DNA from: Corynebacterium gallinarum
Lineage (GTDB): Bacteria > Actinomycetota > Actinomycetes > Mycobacteriales > Mycobacteriaceae
Reading direction: 5' to 3'
NCBI RefSeq assembly: GCF_014837045.1
Contig: NZ_JACSPR010000001.1
Location: 510,176-574,175 of the forward strand
Length of the DNA stretch: 64,000 nucleotides
Shown: positions 46,624-55,501 of the stretch, piece after piece
How positions within the stretch are numbered: position 1 is the stretch's first letter
How the letters are laid out: every line of letters starts with the position of its first letter
Notes under the pieces: model-generated
Told to the model about the DNA's origin: nothing
The model's input: the letters and a program-made list of their open reading frames with translations, nothing else
Database searches by the model: none
Made by a program: the position numbers and the translations under genes

Positions 46624-47739
46624 ATGCAAGAACTGGGCACGTCCCGGCTCGTTCCCACTTCCCGGTTTCCGGGTACGCCATCGCTCACGGCGGCTTTCGC
46701 CCTCCTCGCCTTCCTCATTTTCGCTCTCCAATGGTTCACGGAGGATCCGACGTGGTCGGTCATCGAGTTGATCCTGTTCCTCGTCATTGCGAGCTCACTG
46801 CCGCTGTCCGTCCATTTCCCCCGGGCTACCGCAGTCATGCTGGCGATTGCCTATCTCTGCGTGATCGCTGCCGACGCCCGCCCGGGTCTGCTGTTCCTCA
46901 TCGCGCCCTGTGTGGTGGGGGTCCTTGCTTTTCGACGCCACTGGTGGTGGGCACTCCTACCGCTGGGCACAGCCATGCTGTCCGGCTTCCATCAACCGTC
47001 TGAAGGCCGGTTCGTTGTCGATGCCGAGTCCTTCCTAATCAGCCTCCTGATGTTCCTTCTTCCCCTCGGCGGTGGCATCTGGTTCGGTGCTGTAGCCCGT
47101 GCCCGGGAGGCGGAACAGAGAAGAATCCGGGAAAGGAGGGAAGAGCTGTCCCATACCCTCCACGATGACATCGCAACACGCCTGAGCTCGGTCATTGTTC
47201 AGCTTGAGGCCGCCGGGATCAGGTCCGCCGACACAAATCCCGCCCTTGTCGCTGACCTGACAGACTCGGCGCTGGCAGTGCGCACCACATTGGCGTCGTT
47301 ACGCATGTTGATCGACAACCTCAGCTCCCCCGTCGACGCGGTGGCGGACGCCAGGACAACATCACTCGTTCCCTCCCTGATGCACGGTGCAGACTCGTTA
47401 CGGAGGCAGGGCTTCGACGTGAACTGTGACATCAGATCGGGAAGCACCACAAAGCTTCCTCTCATCAGTGCCTCAGTGGACAAGGTTCTCGGCGAGGCAC
47501 TGGCGAATATCGCCAAGCATGGGGATCCAGATGAGCAGGTCCGGATCGTGGCGGACTGTTCACCGCGGAGAACAGAGATCACCATCGAGAATTCCTACAC
47601 TGATGAGGAGTCGAGGACCGGGTCGAACAGGCTTGGGATTGAAACCATGCAGCGTCATCTCGCCGCTGAACGTGGTGATCTCCACATCAGTGACAGCGGG
47701 CGGGTGTGGACGGTGGTGATCTCCATTCCATCTACGTGA
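46624..47739 (+). CDS. Membrane sensor histidine kinase, NarL/HisKA_3 type
   Basis: The ATG at 46624 behind GCGAGGACC gives 371 residues; the GTG at 46597 has a ribosome site too close to it. The N-terminal half holds about six hydrophobic segments (residues about 20-165) with almost no extracellular domain. The dimerisation/phosphorylation motif is LSHTLHDDIATRLSSV near 185, with the His before DD. The ATPase part has ALANIAKHG (N box) and SNRLGIETMQRHL (G box). Its partner is the response regulator encoded downstream. Confidence 0.9.
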   Translation: MQELGTSRLVPTSRFPGTPSLTAAFALLAFLIFALQWFTEDPTWSVIELILFLVIASSLPLSVHFPRATAVMLAIAYLCVIAADARPGLLFLIAPCVVGVLAFRRHWWWALLPLGTAMLSGFHQPSEGRFVVDAESFLISLLMFLLPLGGGIWFGAVARAREAEQRRIRERREELSHTLHDDIATRLSSVIVQLEAAGIRSADTNPALVADLTDSALAVRTTLASLRMLIDNLSSPVDAVADARTTSLVPSLMHGADSLRRQGFDVNCDIRSGSTTKLPLISASVDKVLGEALANIAKHGDPDEQVRIVADCSPRRTEITIENSYTDEESRTGSNRLGIETMQRHLAAERGDLHISDSGRVWTVVISIPST

Positions 47740-47794
47740 TCCCCCACCACGCTGACGTTACCTCGACCCCTTTTGCGAAAGGCCCCCTGGAAAC

Positions 47795-47944
47795 ATGAAC
47801 ATGCTCATCCCCGTCCTCCTGTCCCTGACGGTTATCTCTCCCCCTGCACCCACTCCCGTGGTGACCGAACCCGTAGCTGCCATCCAGAGCATCGGGGACT
47901 GGTTCAGCTGCGATCGGAACCCACAACGCCCCTGGTGCCGATGA
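47795..47944 (+). CDS. Putative 49-residue exported peptide coupled to the response regulator
   Basis: A frame from the ATG at 47795 to the TGA at 47944 encodes 49 residues. The start looks like a signal peptide (MNMLIPVLLSLTVISPPAP), followed by a short mature part with two cysteines (FSCDRNPQRPWCR). Its stop overlaps the ATG of the response regulator gene (ATGA), the arrangement of translational coupling. It lies 55 bases after the kinase. It is too short for most gene callers, and the ribosome site is weak. Confidence 0.5.
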   Translation: MNMLIPVLLSLTVISPPAPTPVVTEPVAAIQSIGDWFSCDRNPQRPWCR

Positions 47945-48591
47945 CACACCGGATCCTCATCGTCGACGATGACCCCATCATTCTCCGGAACCTCCCGGTG
48001 TTCTTCACCATGGCCGAGGACCTCACCGTTGTCGGCACCGCGGCAAGCGGCCGGGACGCACTGGCCTTTATGGAGCACACCTCGTGCAATGTCATCCTGT
48101 CTGATCTCTCCATGCCCGGCATGAGCGGTATCGAGTTGTTGTCAGCGGTGAAGGAGCTGGACAACCCACCGATTTTCATCGCGATGACTGGTTTCGACAC
48201 GGATCGGGCCATGCTCGGTGTGCTCTCTGCGGGCAGCGCCGGCTACATCGCCAAGAGTGACCCGCCGGAGTCCGTCATATGGGCTGTCCGTGAAGCGATC
48301 AAGGGTGGCACTGCGCTCTCCGCAGCATCCACATCCCGGTTGGTGGACGCGACTATTCGGCGGGGAGTACCTCCCCGACCCCGGGAATTCAGCGTTGAGT
48401 TGAGCAGGGGTGAGCGGGAAACCCTCGACCTGTTGTGTCAGGGACTCACCAACGCGCAGATCGCCAGGAAACTCCACTACTCCGAGGCTGCGGTGAAAAA
48501 GCAGGTGTCGGCTATGCTCCGGAAATTTGAGGTGGACTCCCGCGTGGCGCTGGCAGTGAAAGCGCTGGGCACGAGTCAGAACTGGAACTGA
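47941..48591 (+). CDS. Response regulator, NarL/LuxR type
   Basis: From the ATG at 47941 the protein has 216 residues. The receiver domain shows the acidic pocket LIVDDDP and the phosphorylation site D55 in VILSDLSMPG, with the lysine in YIAKSDPP. The C-terminal helix-turn-helix is LSRGERETLDLLCQGLTNAQ with YSEAAVKKQVSAML. It is the partner of the kinase encoded just upstream. The in-frame sequence upstream of the ATG is not protein-like. Target genes are unknown. Confidence 0.92.
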   Translation: MTHRILIVDDDPIILRNLPVFFTMAEDLTVVGTAASGRDALAFMEHTSCNVILSDLSMPGMSGIELLSAVKELDNPPIFIAMTGFDTDRAMLGVLSAGSAGYIAKSDPPESVIWAVREAIKGGTALSAASTSRLVDATIRRGVPPRPREFSVELSRGERETLDLLCQGLTNAQIARKLHYSEAAVKKQVSAMLRKFEVDSRVALAVKALGTSQNWN

Positions 48592-48609
48592 ACCAGACGG
48601 CCCACCTGC

Positions 48610-48663
48610 GTTCCGGGGGCGGGGGCAATGTTGTTGCGCCCCGCCCATGCCCCTTCCCGGAAC
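48610..48663. terminator. Bidirectional terminator between the response regulator gene and metB
   Basis: Outer arms GTTCCGGG (48610-48617) and CCCGGAAC (48656-48663) enclose a second GC-rich stem GGGCGGGG/CCCCGCCC with CAA/TTG. It lies in the short gap between the two converging genes. Confidence 0.7.
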
Positions 48664-48673
48664 AAACGGAGGA

Positions 48674-49840
48674 CTACTGGGACAGCTGATCCAGGGCCTG
48701 CTCGACGTCGGCAAGCAGGTCCTCGATGTCCTCGATGCCGATGGAGATGCGCACCAGGTCACGGGGCACCTCCAGCTGGGAACCGGCAGCGGACTGGTGG
48801 GTCATGGTGGCGGGGTGCTCCAGCAGGGATTCCACACCGCCGAGGGATTCCGCCAGGCAGATCAGCTTGGTGGAGGTGCAGAACTTCTTCGCGGCCTCCT
48901 CACCACCGGCGAAGCGCACGGAGATCATGCCGCCGAAGCGCTTCATCTGACGCTTGGCCACCTCGTGTCCCGGGTGGGATTCCAGGCCCGGGTAGAGCAC
49001 GGTGGACACCTCGGGGCGGGCATCGAGGAACTCGGCGATCTTCTCGGCGTTATCGCAGTGGCGGTCCATGCGGACAGCGAGGGTCTTGACGCCACGGCCG
49101 GTGAGGTAGGCGTCGAACACGCTTGGGATCGGACCGATGCCACCCTGCATGAACAGCAGTTCCTCATCCAGCTTCTGGTCGTTGGTCACCACGAGGCCAC
49201 CGACCACATCGGAGTGTCCACCGATGTACTTGGTGGTGGAGTGCAGCACGGCGTAGGCACCGAGCGTCAGCGGCTGCTGCAGGTAGGGGGAGGCGAAGGT
49301 GTTGTCCACCACGAGCTTGGCGTCGGTGCCCTCAGCTGCCTTGGCTACGGCCTCGATGTCGGTGATGGCCAGTGCCGGGTTGGTGGGGGTCTCCACCCAG
49401 ATCAGCTTGGTGTTATCGCGGATGGCGGCCTTGACCTCATCGACGTTGGAGGTGTCCACCACGGTGTATTCCACACCCCAAGCGACAAAGACGGTGTCGA
49501 TGAGCCGGAAGGTGCCACCGTAGGCGTCGTTGCCCAGGATGATGTGGTCGCCTGGCTTGAGCAGGATGCGGAACAGGATGTCGGTGGCCGCCATGCCGGA
49601 GGAGAAGGCACGACCGTACTCGGCACCCTCGAGGGCGGCGACGGTCTGCTCCAGCACGGTGATGGTGGGGTTACCCACACGGGTGTATTCATATCCACGG
49701 CGCAGCTCATTGGGGCCGTTCTGCGCGAAGGTGGTGGAGGCGTAGATCGGGACGTTGATCGAACCATAGTATTCGTCCGGCTCGTATCCGGCGTGAATCG
49801 AGGCGGTGGAAAAACCCTGGTTGGTGGGCTTGTGGGACAA
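48674..49840 (-). CDS. metB: Cystathionine gamma-synthase
   Basis: The start is a TTG at 49840 with CAGGAG nine bases before it, giving 388 residues, close to the 386 of C. glutamicum MetB. It begins LSHKPTNQGFSTASIHAGYEPDEYYGS, nearly identical to that protein as I recall it. The PLP lysine is in HSTTKYIGGHSDVVGG. The enzyme joins O-acetylhomoserine and cysteine to cystathionine in methionine synthesis. The frame continues upstream without coding character. It is monocistronic. Confidence 0.94.
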   Translation of the reverse strand: MSHKPTNQGFSTASIHAGYEPDEYYGSINVPIYASTTFAQNGPNELRRGYEYTRVGNPTITVLEQTVAALEGAEYGRAFSSGMAATDILFRILLKPGDHIILGNDAYGGTFRLIDTVFVAWGVEYTVVDTSNVDEVKAAIRDNTKLIWVETPTNPALAITDIEAVAKAAEGTDAKLVVDNTFASPYLQQPLTLGAYAVLHSTTKYIGGHSDVVGGLVVTNDQKLDEELLFMQGGIGPIPSVFDAYLTGRGVKTLAVRMDRHCDNAEKIAEFLDARPEVSTVLYPGLESHPGHEVAKRQMKRFGGMISVRFAGGEEAAKKFCTSTKLICLAESLGGVESLLEHPATMTHQSAAGSQLEVPRDLVRISIGIEDIEDLLADVEQALDQLSQ

Positions 49841-49931
49841 CTGGATCAACTCCTGAAAAAAATATACTGCGGGGCTGTGGGCAATAATAGACCAAGCTGT
49901 CCATTTCAGGGCAAACCCACGGGCATTAGAT

Positions 49932-50738
49932 TCATGCCTCCTCCCCCGCCCCGAACGCGAACCACCGTCCCCGGATCTGCTCCAGGTGAACCTCCATGCC
50001 GTACAGCTCACTGAGGTTGGTGGAGGTGAGGATCTCCCCCACCGGACCGGCGGCCAGCACCCGGCCATCACGCATCATGAGCACATCGGTGGTGGTGGCC
50101 GCGATCTCCTCCACATGGTGGGTGATCATGATGGTGCTCAGGCCCTCCGTCTCCCGGCGCAGGGTGTCGATGACCCTCAGGAGAACCTCCCTCCCGGGCA
50201 GGTCGAGGCCGGTGCACGGTTCGTCGAGAAGCAGTAGGGAGGGTGAGGGGATGAGCGCGCGGGCGATCAGGGTCCGGGCGCGTTCCCCCTGGCTCAGCGC
50301 GGACCAGCGACGGTCGGCGCGGTCCTCCATGCCGACCAGCGCCAGGAGTTCATCACGCCGGATCAGCTCGGCCCGGGTGGGTTCCCACCGCTCCAACAGA
50401 CCGTTCGAGGCGGTCAGACCAGACAGGACGGCCTCATGGACCGGGATGTCATCCAGGCGCTGCCGTGGATCCACATAACCGATGTGGCGGCGCAGCATGC
50501 GGGTATCCACCCGCCCGAACCGGTGACCGAGCACATCGACGGTCCCCTCTGAGGGGTAGAGCAGCGTGCCGGCCATCTTCACCAGGGTGGTCTTACCGGC
50601 ACCGTTGGGCCCCAGCACCGCCCAGTGGGAACCCCGTGGGAACTCCAGGGTGATGCCCTCCACCAGGCGGGTGGGACCCCGGCGGACGGTCACGTTGGTG
50701 AAGGCGAGGCAGTTTTCTCGCTGAGCATCGACTGGCAT
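49932..50738 (-). CDS. ABC-type ATPase (stand-alone ATP-binding protein)
   Basis: The ATG at 50738 gives 268 residues. Walker A is GPNGAGKTT near residue 40, the signature is LSQGERARTLIARAL and Walker B is LLLLDEPCTGLD, followed by ITHHVEE with the switch histidine. It lacks membrane segments and no permease is adjacent. Such proteins in corynebacteria lie beside glbO but have no assigned function. It is divergent from the globin gene, 66 bases apart. Longer upstream reading of the frame overlaps the globin gene and is rejected. Confidence 0.88.
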   Translation of the reverse strand: MPVDAQRENCLAFTNVTVRRGPTRLVEGITLEFPRGSHWAVLGPNGAGKTTLVKMAGTLLYPSEGTVDVLGHRFGRVDTRMLRRHIGYVDPRQRLDDIPVHEAVLSGLTASNGLLERWEPTRAELIRRDELLALVGMEDRADRRWSALSQGERARTLIARALIPSPSLLLLDEPCTGLDLPGREVLLRVIDTLRRETEGLSTIMITHHVEEIAATTTDVLMMRDGRVLAAGPVGEILTSTNLSELYGMEVHLEQIRGRWFAFGAGEEA

Positions 50739-50804
50739 GGAACCCACCCTACAATCCGGACACCGCGGGATCCGCCAGCGGGCTCCGGGCCTAGACTTGA
50801 CGGC

Positions 50805-51215
50805 ATGACAAGCACGGAGAACTTCTACGACAGCGTGGGCGGCGAAGGCACCTTCAAGCTCATCGTCCACCGCTTCTACGAGCAGGTGCGCACCGATGAC
50901 ATCCTCGGGCCCATGTACCCGCAGGATGACTGGGAGGGTGCGGAGGCGCGTCTGCGGATGTTCCTGGTCCAGTACTGGGGCGGTCCGAAGGATTATGCCG
51001 AGCAGCGGGGGCATCCGCGCCTGCGCATGCGCCATGCCCACTTCCCCATCGGGGTCACCGCCGCCGAACGCTGGTTGGAGCTGATGACCAGGGCTCTCGA
51101 CAGTCTGGAGGAGGGCATGCTCACCGATGACCAGCGCACCGCCATCTGGGATCACATGGTGCGCGCGGCCGATATGCTCATCAACTCCAATCCCGATCCC
51201 CATCAGCGGGATTGA
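50805..51215 (+). CDS. glbO: Truncated hemoglobin, group II
   Basis: The ATG at 50805 gives 136 residues, as in mycobacterial GlbO. Landmarks are FYDSVGGEGTFKLIVHRFYEQV, the YWGGPKDYAEQRGHPRLRMRHAHFPIG region with the proximal histidine in MRHAHF, and the distal-side tyrosine in HRFYEQV. Group II truncated globins bind oxygen and nitric oxide and are tied to respiration or detoxification. It is followed 25 bases later by chrA. Confidence 0.93.
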   Translation: MTSTENFYDSVGGEGTFKLIVHRFYEQVRTDDILGPMYPQDDWEGAEARLRMFLVQYWGGPKDYAEQRGHPRLRMRHAHFPIGVTAAERWLELMTRALDSLEEGMLTDDQRTAIWDHMVRAADMLINSNPDPHQRD

Positions 51216-51240
51216 TCTAACGGGTTTAGAGTCATGAATC

Positions 51241-52374
51241 ATGACTCGAATCCTGGAAGTGCTACGTAGTTTCGGGCTACTCGGTGTGACGGCCTTCGGT
51301 GGGCCCACCGCCCACCTGGGTTATTTCCGCGAGGAGTTCGTGGTGCGTCGCAAATGGCTCAGCGACACCGACTACTCCGAGGTGGTGGCCATCAGCCAGC
51401 TGCTGCCCGGCCCCGGGTCCTCGCAGGTCGGCTTGGCGCTGGGTTATCACCGCGCCGGTTTCGGTGGATTGCTGGCGGCATGGTTCGCCTTCACTCTGCC
51501 CGCAGCCGTCCTCATGACTGCGTTCGCGATGCTTATCGACGCGCCGGACGCCGGCTGGACCCAGGGTCTCCTGGCGGCAGCCGTCGCCGTGGTGTTCCAC
51601 GCCGTCAGCGGCATGGCCCGGTCCATGGCCGCCACCGCGATCACCGCCACCATCGCCGTGGCCGCCGGCATCGCGGTGCTGGCTGTCCCCTCCACCGTCA
51701 CGCACCTGCTCATCATCGTGGTCGCCGGTGTGCTGGGTGCCCTGCTGTTGCGGTCAGATACCAATGGCGCCGCGGAGCAGGCCACCGGCACCCGACCGGT
51801 CCCGGCCTGGGCCGGGGTGGGTTCGCTGGTGCTGTTGGCCGTGGGCCTGGTCGCCGCGGTCGTGGTCGGTGGTTTCTACCCCGCCTTCTTCCAGGCGGGT
51901 TCCGTCGTCTTCGGCGGTGGCCACGTGGTGCTGCCCGTGCTGGAGCAGCTGGTGGTGGTGCCAGGCTGGATCAACCAGACGGATTTCCTCGCCGGTTACT
52001 CCGCCGCGCAGGCGGTTCCCGGGCCGATGTTCTCCTTTGGCACCTACCTCGGTGCCGTGCACGGTGGGGTGCTGGGTGCCGTCATCGCGACGGTGTTGAT
52101 CTTCCTGCCCGGCGCGCTGCTCATGCTCGGTGGCCTGTACTTCTGGGGGAAGTGGCGCACCCAGCCCACCCTGCAGGCGGCGGTGCGGGGCATCAACGCC
52201 GGTGTGGTCGGCCTGCTGGCTGCAGCCCTCTATGATCCGGTGTTCACCCACGGCATCACCGGCGTACCCACCCTGGCGATCGCCGCGGTGTGCTGGCTGG
52301 GCCTGGCGAAATGGAAGACCCCACCATGGGCCGTCGCAGTGGGTGCGGCCCTGGCGGGGTGGGTACTGCTCTAG
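51241..52374 (+). CDS. chrA: Chromate transporter (CHR family, long form)
   Basis: The 377-residue membrane protein has two homologous CHR halves. The first begins FGGPTAHLGYFREEFV and has SQLLPGPGSSQVGLALG. The second begins FGGGHVVLPVLEQLVV with AQAVPGPMFSFGTYLG. Around ten to twelve hydrophobic segments are visible. Long-form ChrA proteins export chromate using proton motive force. It is cotranscribed with, or close behind, glbO and ends 4 bases before a converging gene. Confidence 0.92.
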   Translation: MTRILEVLRSFGLLGVTAFGGPTAHLGYFREEFVVRRKWLSDTDYSEVVAISQLLPGPGSSQVGLALGYHRAGFGGLLAAWFAFTLPAAVLMTAFAMLIDAPDAGWTQGLLAAAVAVVFHAVSGMARSMAATAITATIAVAAGIAVLAVPSTVTHLLIIVVAGVLGALLLRSDTNGAAEQATGTRPVPAWAGVGSLVLLAVGLVAAVVVGGFYPAFFQAGSVVFGGGHVVLPVLEQLVVVPGWINQTDFLAGYSAAQAVPGPMFSFGTYLGAVHGGVLGAVIATVLIFLPGALLMLGGLYFWGKWRTQPTLQAAVRGINAGVVGLLAAALYDPVFTHGITGVPTLAIAAVCWLGLAKWKTPPWAVAVGAALAGWVLL

Positions 52375-52378
52375 GCGG

Positions 52379-53014
52379 TTAGAACACGCTCAGGCCCAGA
52401 CCCGTGGACCGGTAGACGGTGCCGAAGGGCGCATCCACCCGGGTCCACCGGCCGTTGACCGAGACCCGCAGGTGACGCGGAATATGATCCGGTGCGGAGA
52501 ACCCCGGGATGAGGCCCAGTGAGGTGCATGTGAAGATGGTCCGCATCGGGATCTGCGCGGTCTGCCCGTTACCCTCCACCGAGATCACCTTCTGATCCAT
52601 CAGTGAGGACGGCGGGCCCAGCGGTCCGGAGAACTGTCGGGCCAGGGCCTGGCCCTGGTCGGCGAGCTGGCGGACCACGGTGACGGGGATGTCGTCGACA
52701 AGCGTGAAGCCGTGGGCCGGGGGCAGCGACCCCGGCCAGCTCGCGTCGCGCGCCGGACCGATCTCCGCGCGGTTATCGGTCAGCGCCCCCAGCAGGTCCT
52801 GCGCACCGACGGTCGCACCGTCACGCCCGACCACACCCTGCACGCGCCTGGACACCGTCACATCGAAGGGGGTGGTGACAAAGACATCGACGGTGTCCTG
52901 GTCGAGCTGCCGGAAACGCACACTCGCGCCGGAGTCAATGCCGACCGCACGGGCGAGCAGCGCCTGCAGACCCGCAGCGCCGGCGGTGATGGTGAAGGTC
53001 TCCTGTGTAACCAC
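52379..53014 (-). CDS. Conserved actinobacterial hypothetical protein
   Basis: The best start is the GTG at 53014, which overlaps the thioesterase stop (TAGTG) and gives 211 residues. In mycobacteria an equivalent gene lies between the same neighbours (Rv2474c-like position, from memory). The protein has no membrane segment. It shows a beta-rich N-terminal part with several VTVSRRVQG-like strands, a Pro/Gly-rich middle (SWPGSLPPAHGFTLVDDIPVTVV) and a C-terminal segment with HLRVSVNGRWTRVDAPFGTVYRS. The reaction is unknown; coupling with the thioesterase suggests related work. Confidence 0.75.
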   Translation of the reverse strand: MVTQETFTITAGAAGLQALLARAVGIDSGASVRFRQLDQDTVDVFVTTPFDVTVSRRVQGVVGRDGATVGAQDLLGALTDNRAEIGPARDASWPGSLPPAHGFTLVDDIPVTVVRQLADQGQALARQFSGPLGPPSSLMDQKVISVEGNGQTAQIPMRTIFTCTSLGLIPGFSAPDHIPRHLRVSVNGRWTRVDAPFGTVYRSTGLGLSVF

Positions 53015-53475
53015 TAGGCTTCGAGTGCTTCCTTCTCCTGCACCTCGGAGCTGGCGACGCGGGTGAGGACCTTGCGCTCGGTCTTGCTGATCGCGCGGGG
53101 CGCGGCGGTCTGGATGTTCACCGTGACCTGCACGCACTCCACCACACAGCACACACGGCCGGTGCGGTCCTTGACCTCCTGGCGGGTGGTGAAGGAGGTG
53201 TTGCCGAGGTGGGTGACCACGGTCTCCACGACCGCGGTGGTGGTGTCCGGCAGGATCGCCCGCAGGTAGTCCACCTCGAGGTGGCGGACAAACACCGCCG
53301 GGATCTCGTATCCGCGCTCGCGGAACTGATCCTCCGCGAAGGCCAGGCGCGCCTCCTGGGCGATCTCGATGAATGCGGCGTTGTTCACATGCCCGAAACG
53401 GTCAAAGTCAGACCAACGCAACTCAACCTCCGCGGTGTGGAGGGACTTGTGGTTCTTCTCTTCGCTGGCTGCCAT
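53014..53475 (-). CDS. Acyl-CoA thioesterase, 4-hydroxybenzoyl-CoA thioesterase-like hotdog fold
   Basis: From the ATG at 53475 the protein has 153 residues. The motif VELRWSDFDRFGHVNNAAFIEIAQEARLAF is the hotdog thioesterase signature with the catalytic Asp in WSDFDRFGHVNN. It hydrolyses acyl-CoA thioesters in the cytoplasm. It overlaps the next gene by one base (TAG/GTG), so the pair is translationally coupled. It follows ettA after a strong terminator. Confidence 0.88.
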   Translation of the reverse strand: MAASEEKNHKSLHTAEVELRWSDFDRFGHVNNAAFIEIAQEARLAFAEDQFRERGYEIPAVFVRHLEVDYLRAILPDTTTAVVETVVTHLGNTSFTTRQEVKDRTGRVCCVVECVQVTVNIQTAAPRAISKTERKVLTRVASSEVQEKEALEA

Positions 53476-53603
53476 GGATTTAGCCTCGGCCTCTTTCTTA
53501 TAGGGGTGTTCGTGCGTCTGGAAGCATTCTACCGACCGCGTGGGCAAGCGGGTACTCACCGCGGACATATAGTCGCCTGCCCGGCGGGCGGGCCCGGAAA
53601 CAC

Positions 53604-53654
53604 CACCACCCGCATCCCCACTCCCCCGGTGAGGGGAGGTGGATGCGGGTGGTG
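53604..53654 (-). terminator. Strong terminator after ettA
   Basis: A perfect 14-base stem, CACCACCCGCATCC at 53604-53617 against GGATGCGGGTGGTG at 53641-53654, with additional pairing in the loop. It starts 21 bases beyond the ettA stop. Confidence 0.8.
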
Positions 53655-53674
53655 TGAACCGCGGAGGTCAGACC

Positions 53675-55345
53675 CTAGCGGGTCAGCTTGCGGTGGGTGA
53701 CACGGGAAGGACGTGCGGCATCAGCACCGAGGCGCTCGACCTTGTTCTTCTCGTAGTCCTCGAAGTTACCCTCGAACCAGTACCACTGGCCCTCGGCGAT
53801 GTTGCCCTCCCACGCGAGAATGTGGGTACAGGTGCGGTCCAGGAACCAACGGTCGTGCGAGATGACCACGGCACAACCCGGGAAGTTGACCAGGGCGTTT
53901 TCCAGGGAGCTCAGGGTTTCCACGTCGAGGTCGTTTGTCGGCTCATCCAGCAGGATCAGGTTGCCGCCCTGTTTGAGGGTCAGCGCCAGGTTCAGGCGGT
54001 TGCGCTCACCACCGGAGAGCACCTTGGCCTTCTTCTGCTGATCCCCGCCCTTGAAACCGAAGGCGGACAGGTAGGCGCGCGACGGCATCTCGTTCTGACC
54101 GACGATGATGTAGTCCAGGCCGTCGGAGACAACCTCCCAGACGGTCTTCTCCGGGTCGATGTTGGCACGGTTCTGGTCCACGTACGACAGCTTCACGGTG
54201 TCACCGACGGTGACCTTGCCGGAATCCGGCTCCTCAAGACCGACGATGGTCTTGAACAGGGTGGTCTTACCCACACCGTTCGGTCCGATGACGCCGACGA
54301 TGCCGTTGCGGGGCAGTGTGAAGGACAGATCCTTGATGAGGGTGCGACCATCGAAGCCCTTGGACAGGTCCTCGACCTCGACGACCTTGTTGCCCAGGCG
54401 TGGCGGGGTCGGGATCTGGATCTCTTCGAAGTCCAGTTTCCTGTACTTCTCGGCTTCGGTGACCATCTCCTCGTAGCGCTGCAGACGGGCCTTGTTCTTG
54501 GCCTGACGTGCCTTCGCACCGGAACGGACCCAGGCGAGTTCGTCCTTCAGACGCTTCTGCAGCTTCTGGTCCTTCTTGCCGGCGACCTCGAGACGATCGG
54601 CCTTCTTCTCCAGGTAGGTGGAGTAGTTGCCCTCATAGGGGTGCAGCTTGCCGCGGTCGACCTCACAGATCCACTGCGCGACATGATCGAGGAAGTAACG
54701 GTCGTGTGTGACCGCGAGGACGGCACCCTTGTAGTCAGCCAGGTGCTTCTCCAGCCACAGCACGGACTCGGCATCCAGGTGGTTGGTGGGCTCATCGAGC
54801 AGCAGCAGATCCGGCTCGGAGAGCAGGAGCTTGGCCAGTGCGACACGGCGACGCTCACCACCGGAGAGGTGGGTGACCGGCTCATCGCCCGGAGGGCAGC
54901 GCAGGGCTTCCAGGGCCTGCTCGATCTTGGAGTCGATCTCCCACGCGTCAGCCGCGTCGAGAGCCTCCTGGAGCACACCCATTTCTTCCATGAGCTCATC
55001 GGTGTAGTTGGTGGCCATCTCCTCGGCGATGGCCTCGAAGCGCTGCTTCTTCTCGAAGATCTCGCCGAGCCCCTCCTCCACGTTCTGGCGGACGGTCTTT
55101 TCTTCGTTCAGTGGTGGTTCCTGCAGCAGGATACCTACGGTGGCACCCGGATCAATGAAGGCATCACCGTTGGACGGCTGGTCCATGCCTGCCATGATCT
55201 TCAGGATCGAGGACTTACCGGCACCGTTCGGGCCGACAACACCGATCTTGGCGCCCGGGTAGAAAGCCATGGTGACATCGTCAAGGATGACCTTCTCACC
55301 GATAACCTTGCGCACATTTCTCATCGTGTAGATGAACTCGGCCAA
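53675..55345 (-). CDS. ettA: Energy-dependent translational throttle protein EttA (ABC-F)
   Basis: The 556-residue ABC-F protein has two ATPase domains without membrane parts: Walker A GPNGAGKSS and GPNGVGKTT, signatures LSGGERRRVAL and LSGGERNRLNL, and Walker B LLLLDEP and LILLDEP. The linker between them is charged, and the arm insertion of EttA follows the first domain. It binds the ribosomal E site and gates elongation according to ATP/ADP. The same gene precedes ssb-like and thioesterase genes in mycobacteria (Rv2477c position). Confidence 0.94.
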   Translation of the reverse strand: MAEFIYTMRNVRKVIGEKVILDDVTMAFYPGAKIGVVGPNGAGKSSILKIMAGMDQPSNGDAFIDPGATVGILLQEPPLNEEKTVRQNVEEGLGEIFEKKQRFEAIAEEMATNYTDELMEEMGVLQEALDAADAWEIDSKIEQALEALRCPPGDEPVTHLSGGERRRVALAKLLLSEPDLLLLDEPTNHLDAESVLWLEKHLADYKGAVLAVTHDRYFLDHVAQWICEVDRGKLHPYEGNYSTYLEKKADRLEVAGKKDQKLQKRLKDELAWVRSGAKARQAKNKARLQRYEEMVTEAEKYRKLDFEEIQIPTPPRLGNKVVEVEDLSKGFDGRTLIKDLSFTLPRNGIVGVIGPNGVGKTTLFKTIVGLEEPDSGKVTVGDTVKLSYVDQNRANIDPEKTVWEVVSDGLDYIIVGQNEMPSRAYLSAFGFKGGDQQKKAKVLSGGERNRLNLALTLKQGGNLILLDEPTNDLDVETLSSLENALVNFPGCAVVISHDRWFLDRTCTHILAWEGNIAEGQWYWFEGNFEDYEKNKVERLGADAARPSRVTHRKLTR

Positions 55346-55501
55346 TGTATCCCCTTTTATGCGTATTGCGTTTGAGTACTCAACGCATCAGATTACATGA
55401 GCGCGCCCCAGAAAGTGATCTCGCATAAAACCGGGCATGAAACCGGGCCCCGGATAACCCGCAGTGGGGGTTTCCCGGGGTCGCCGGCCAGGGGGTGCCG
55501 T

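Noticed and set aside
50625..50804. N-terminal extension of the globin frame
   Set aside because: It overlaps the divergent ABC ATPase gene; the ATG at 50805 gives the standard GlbO length.
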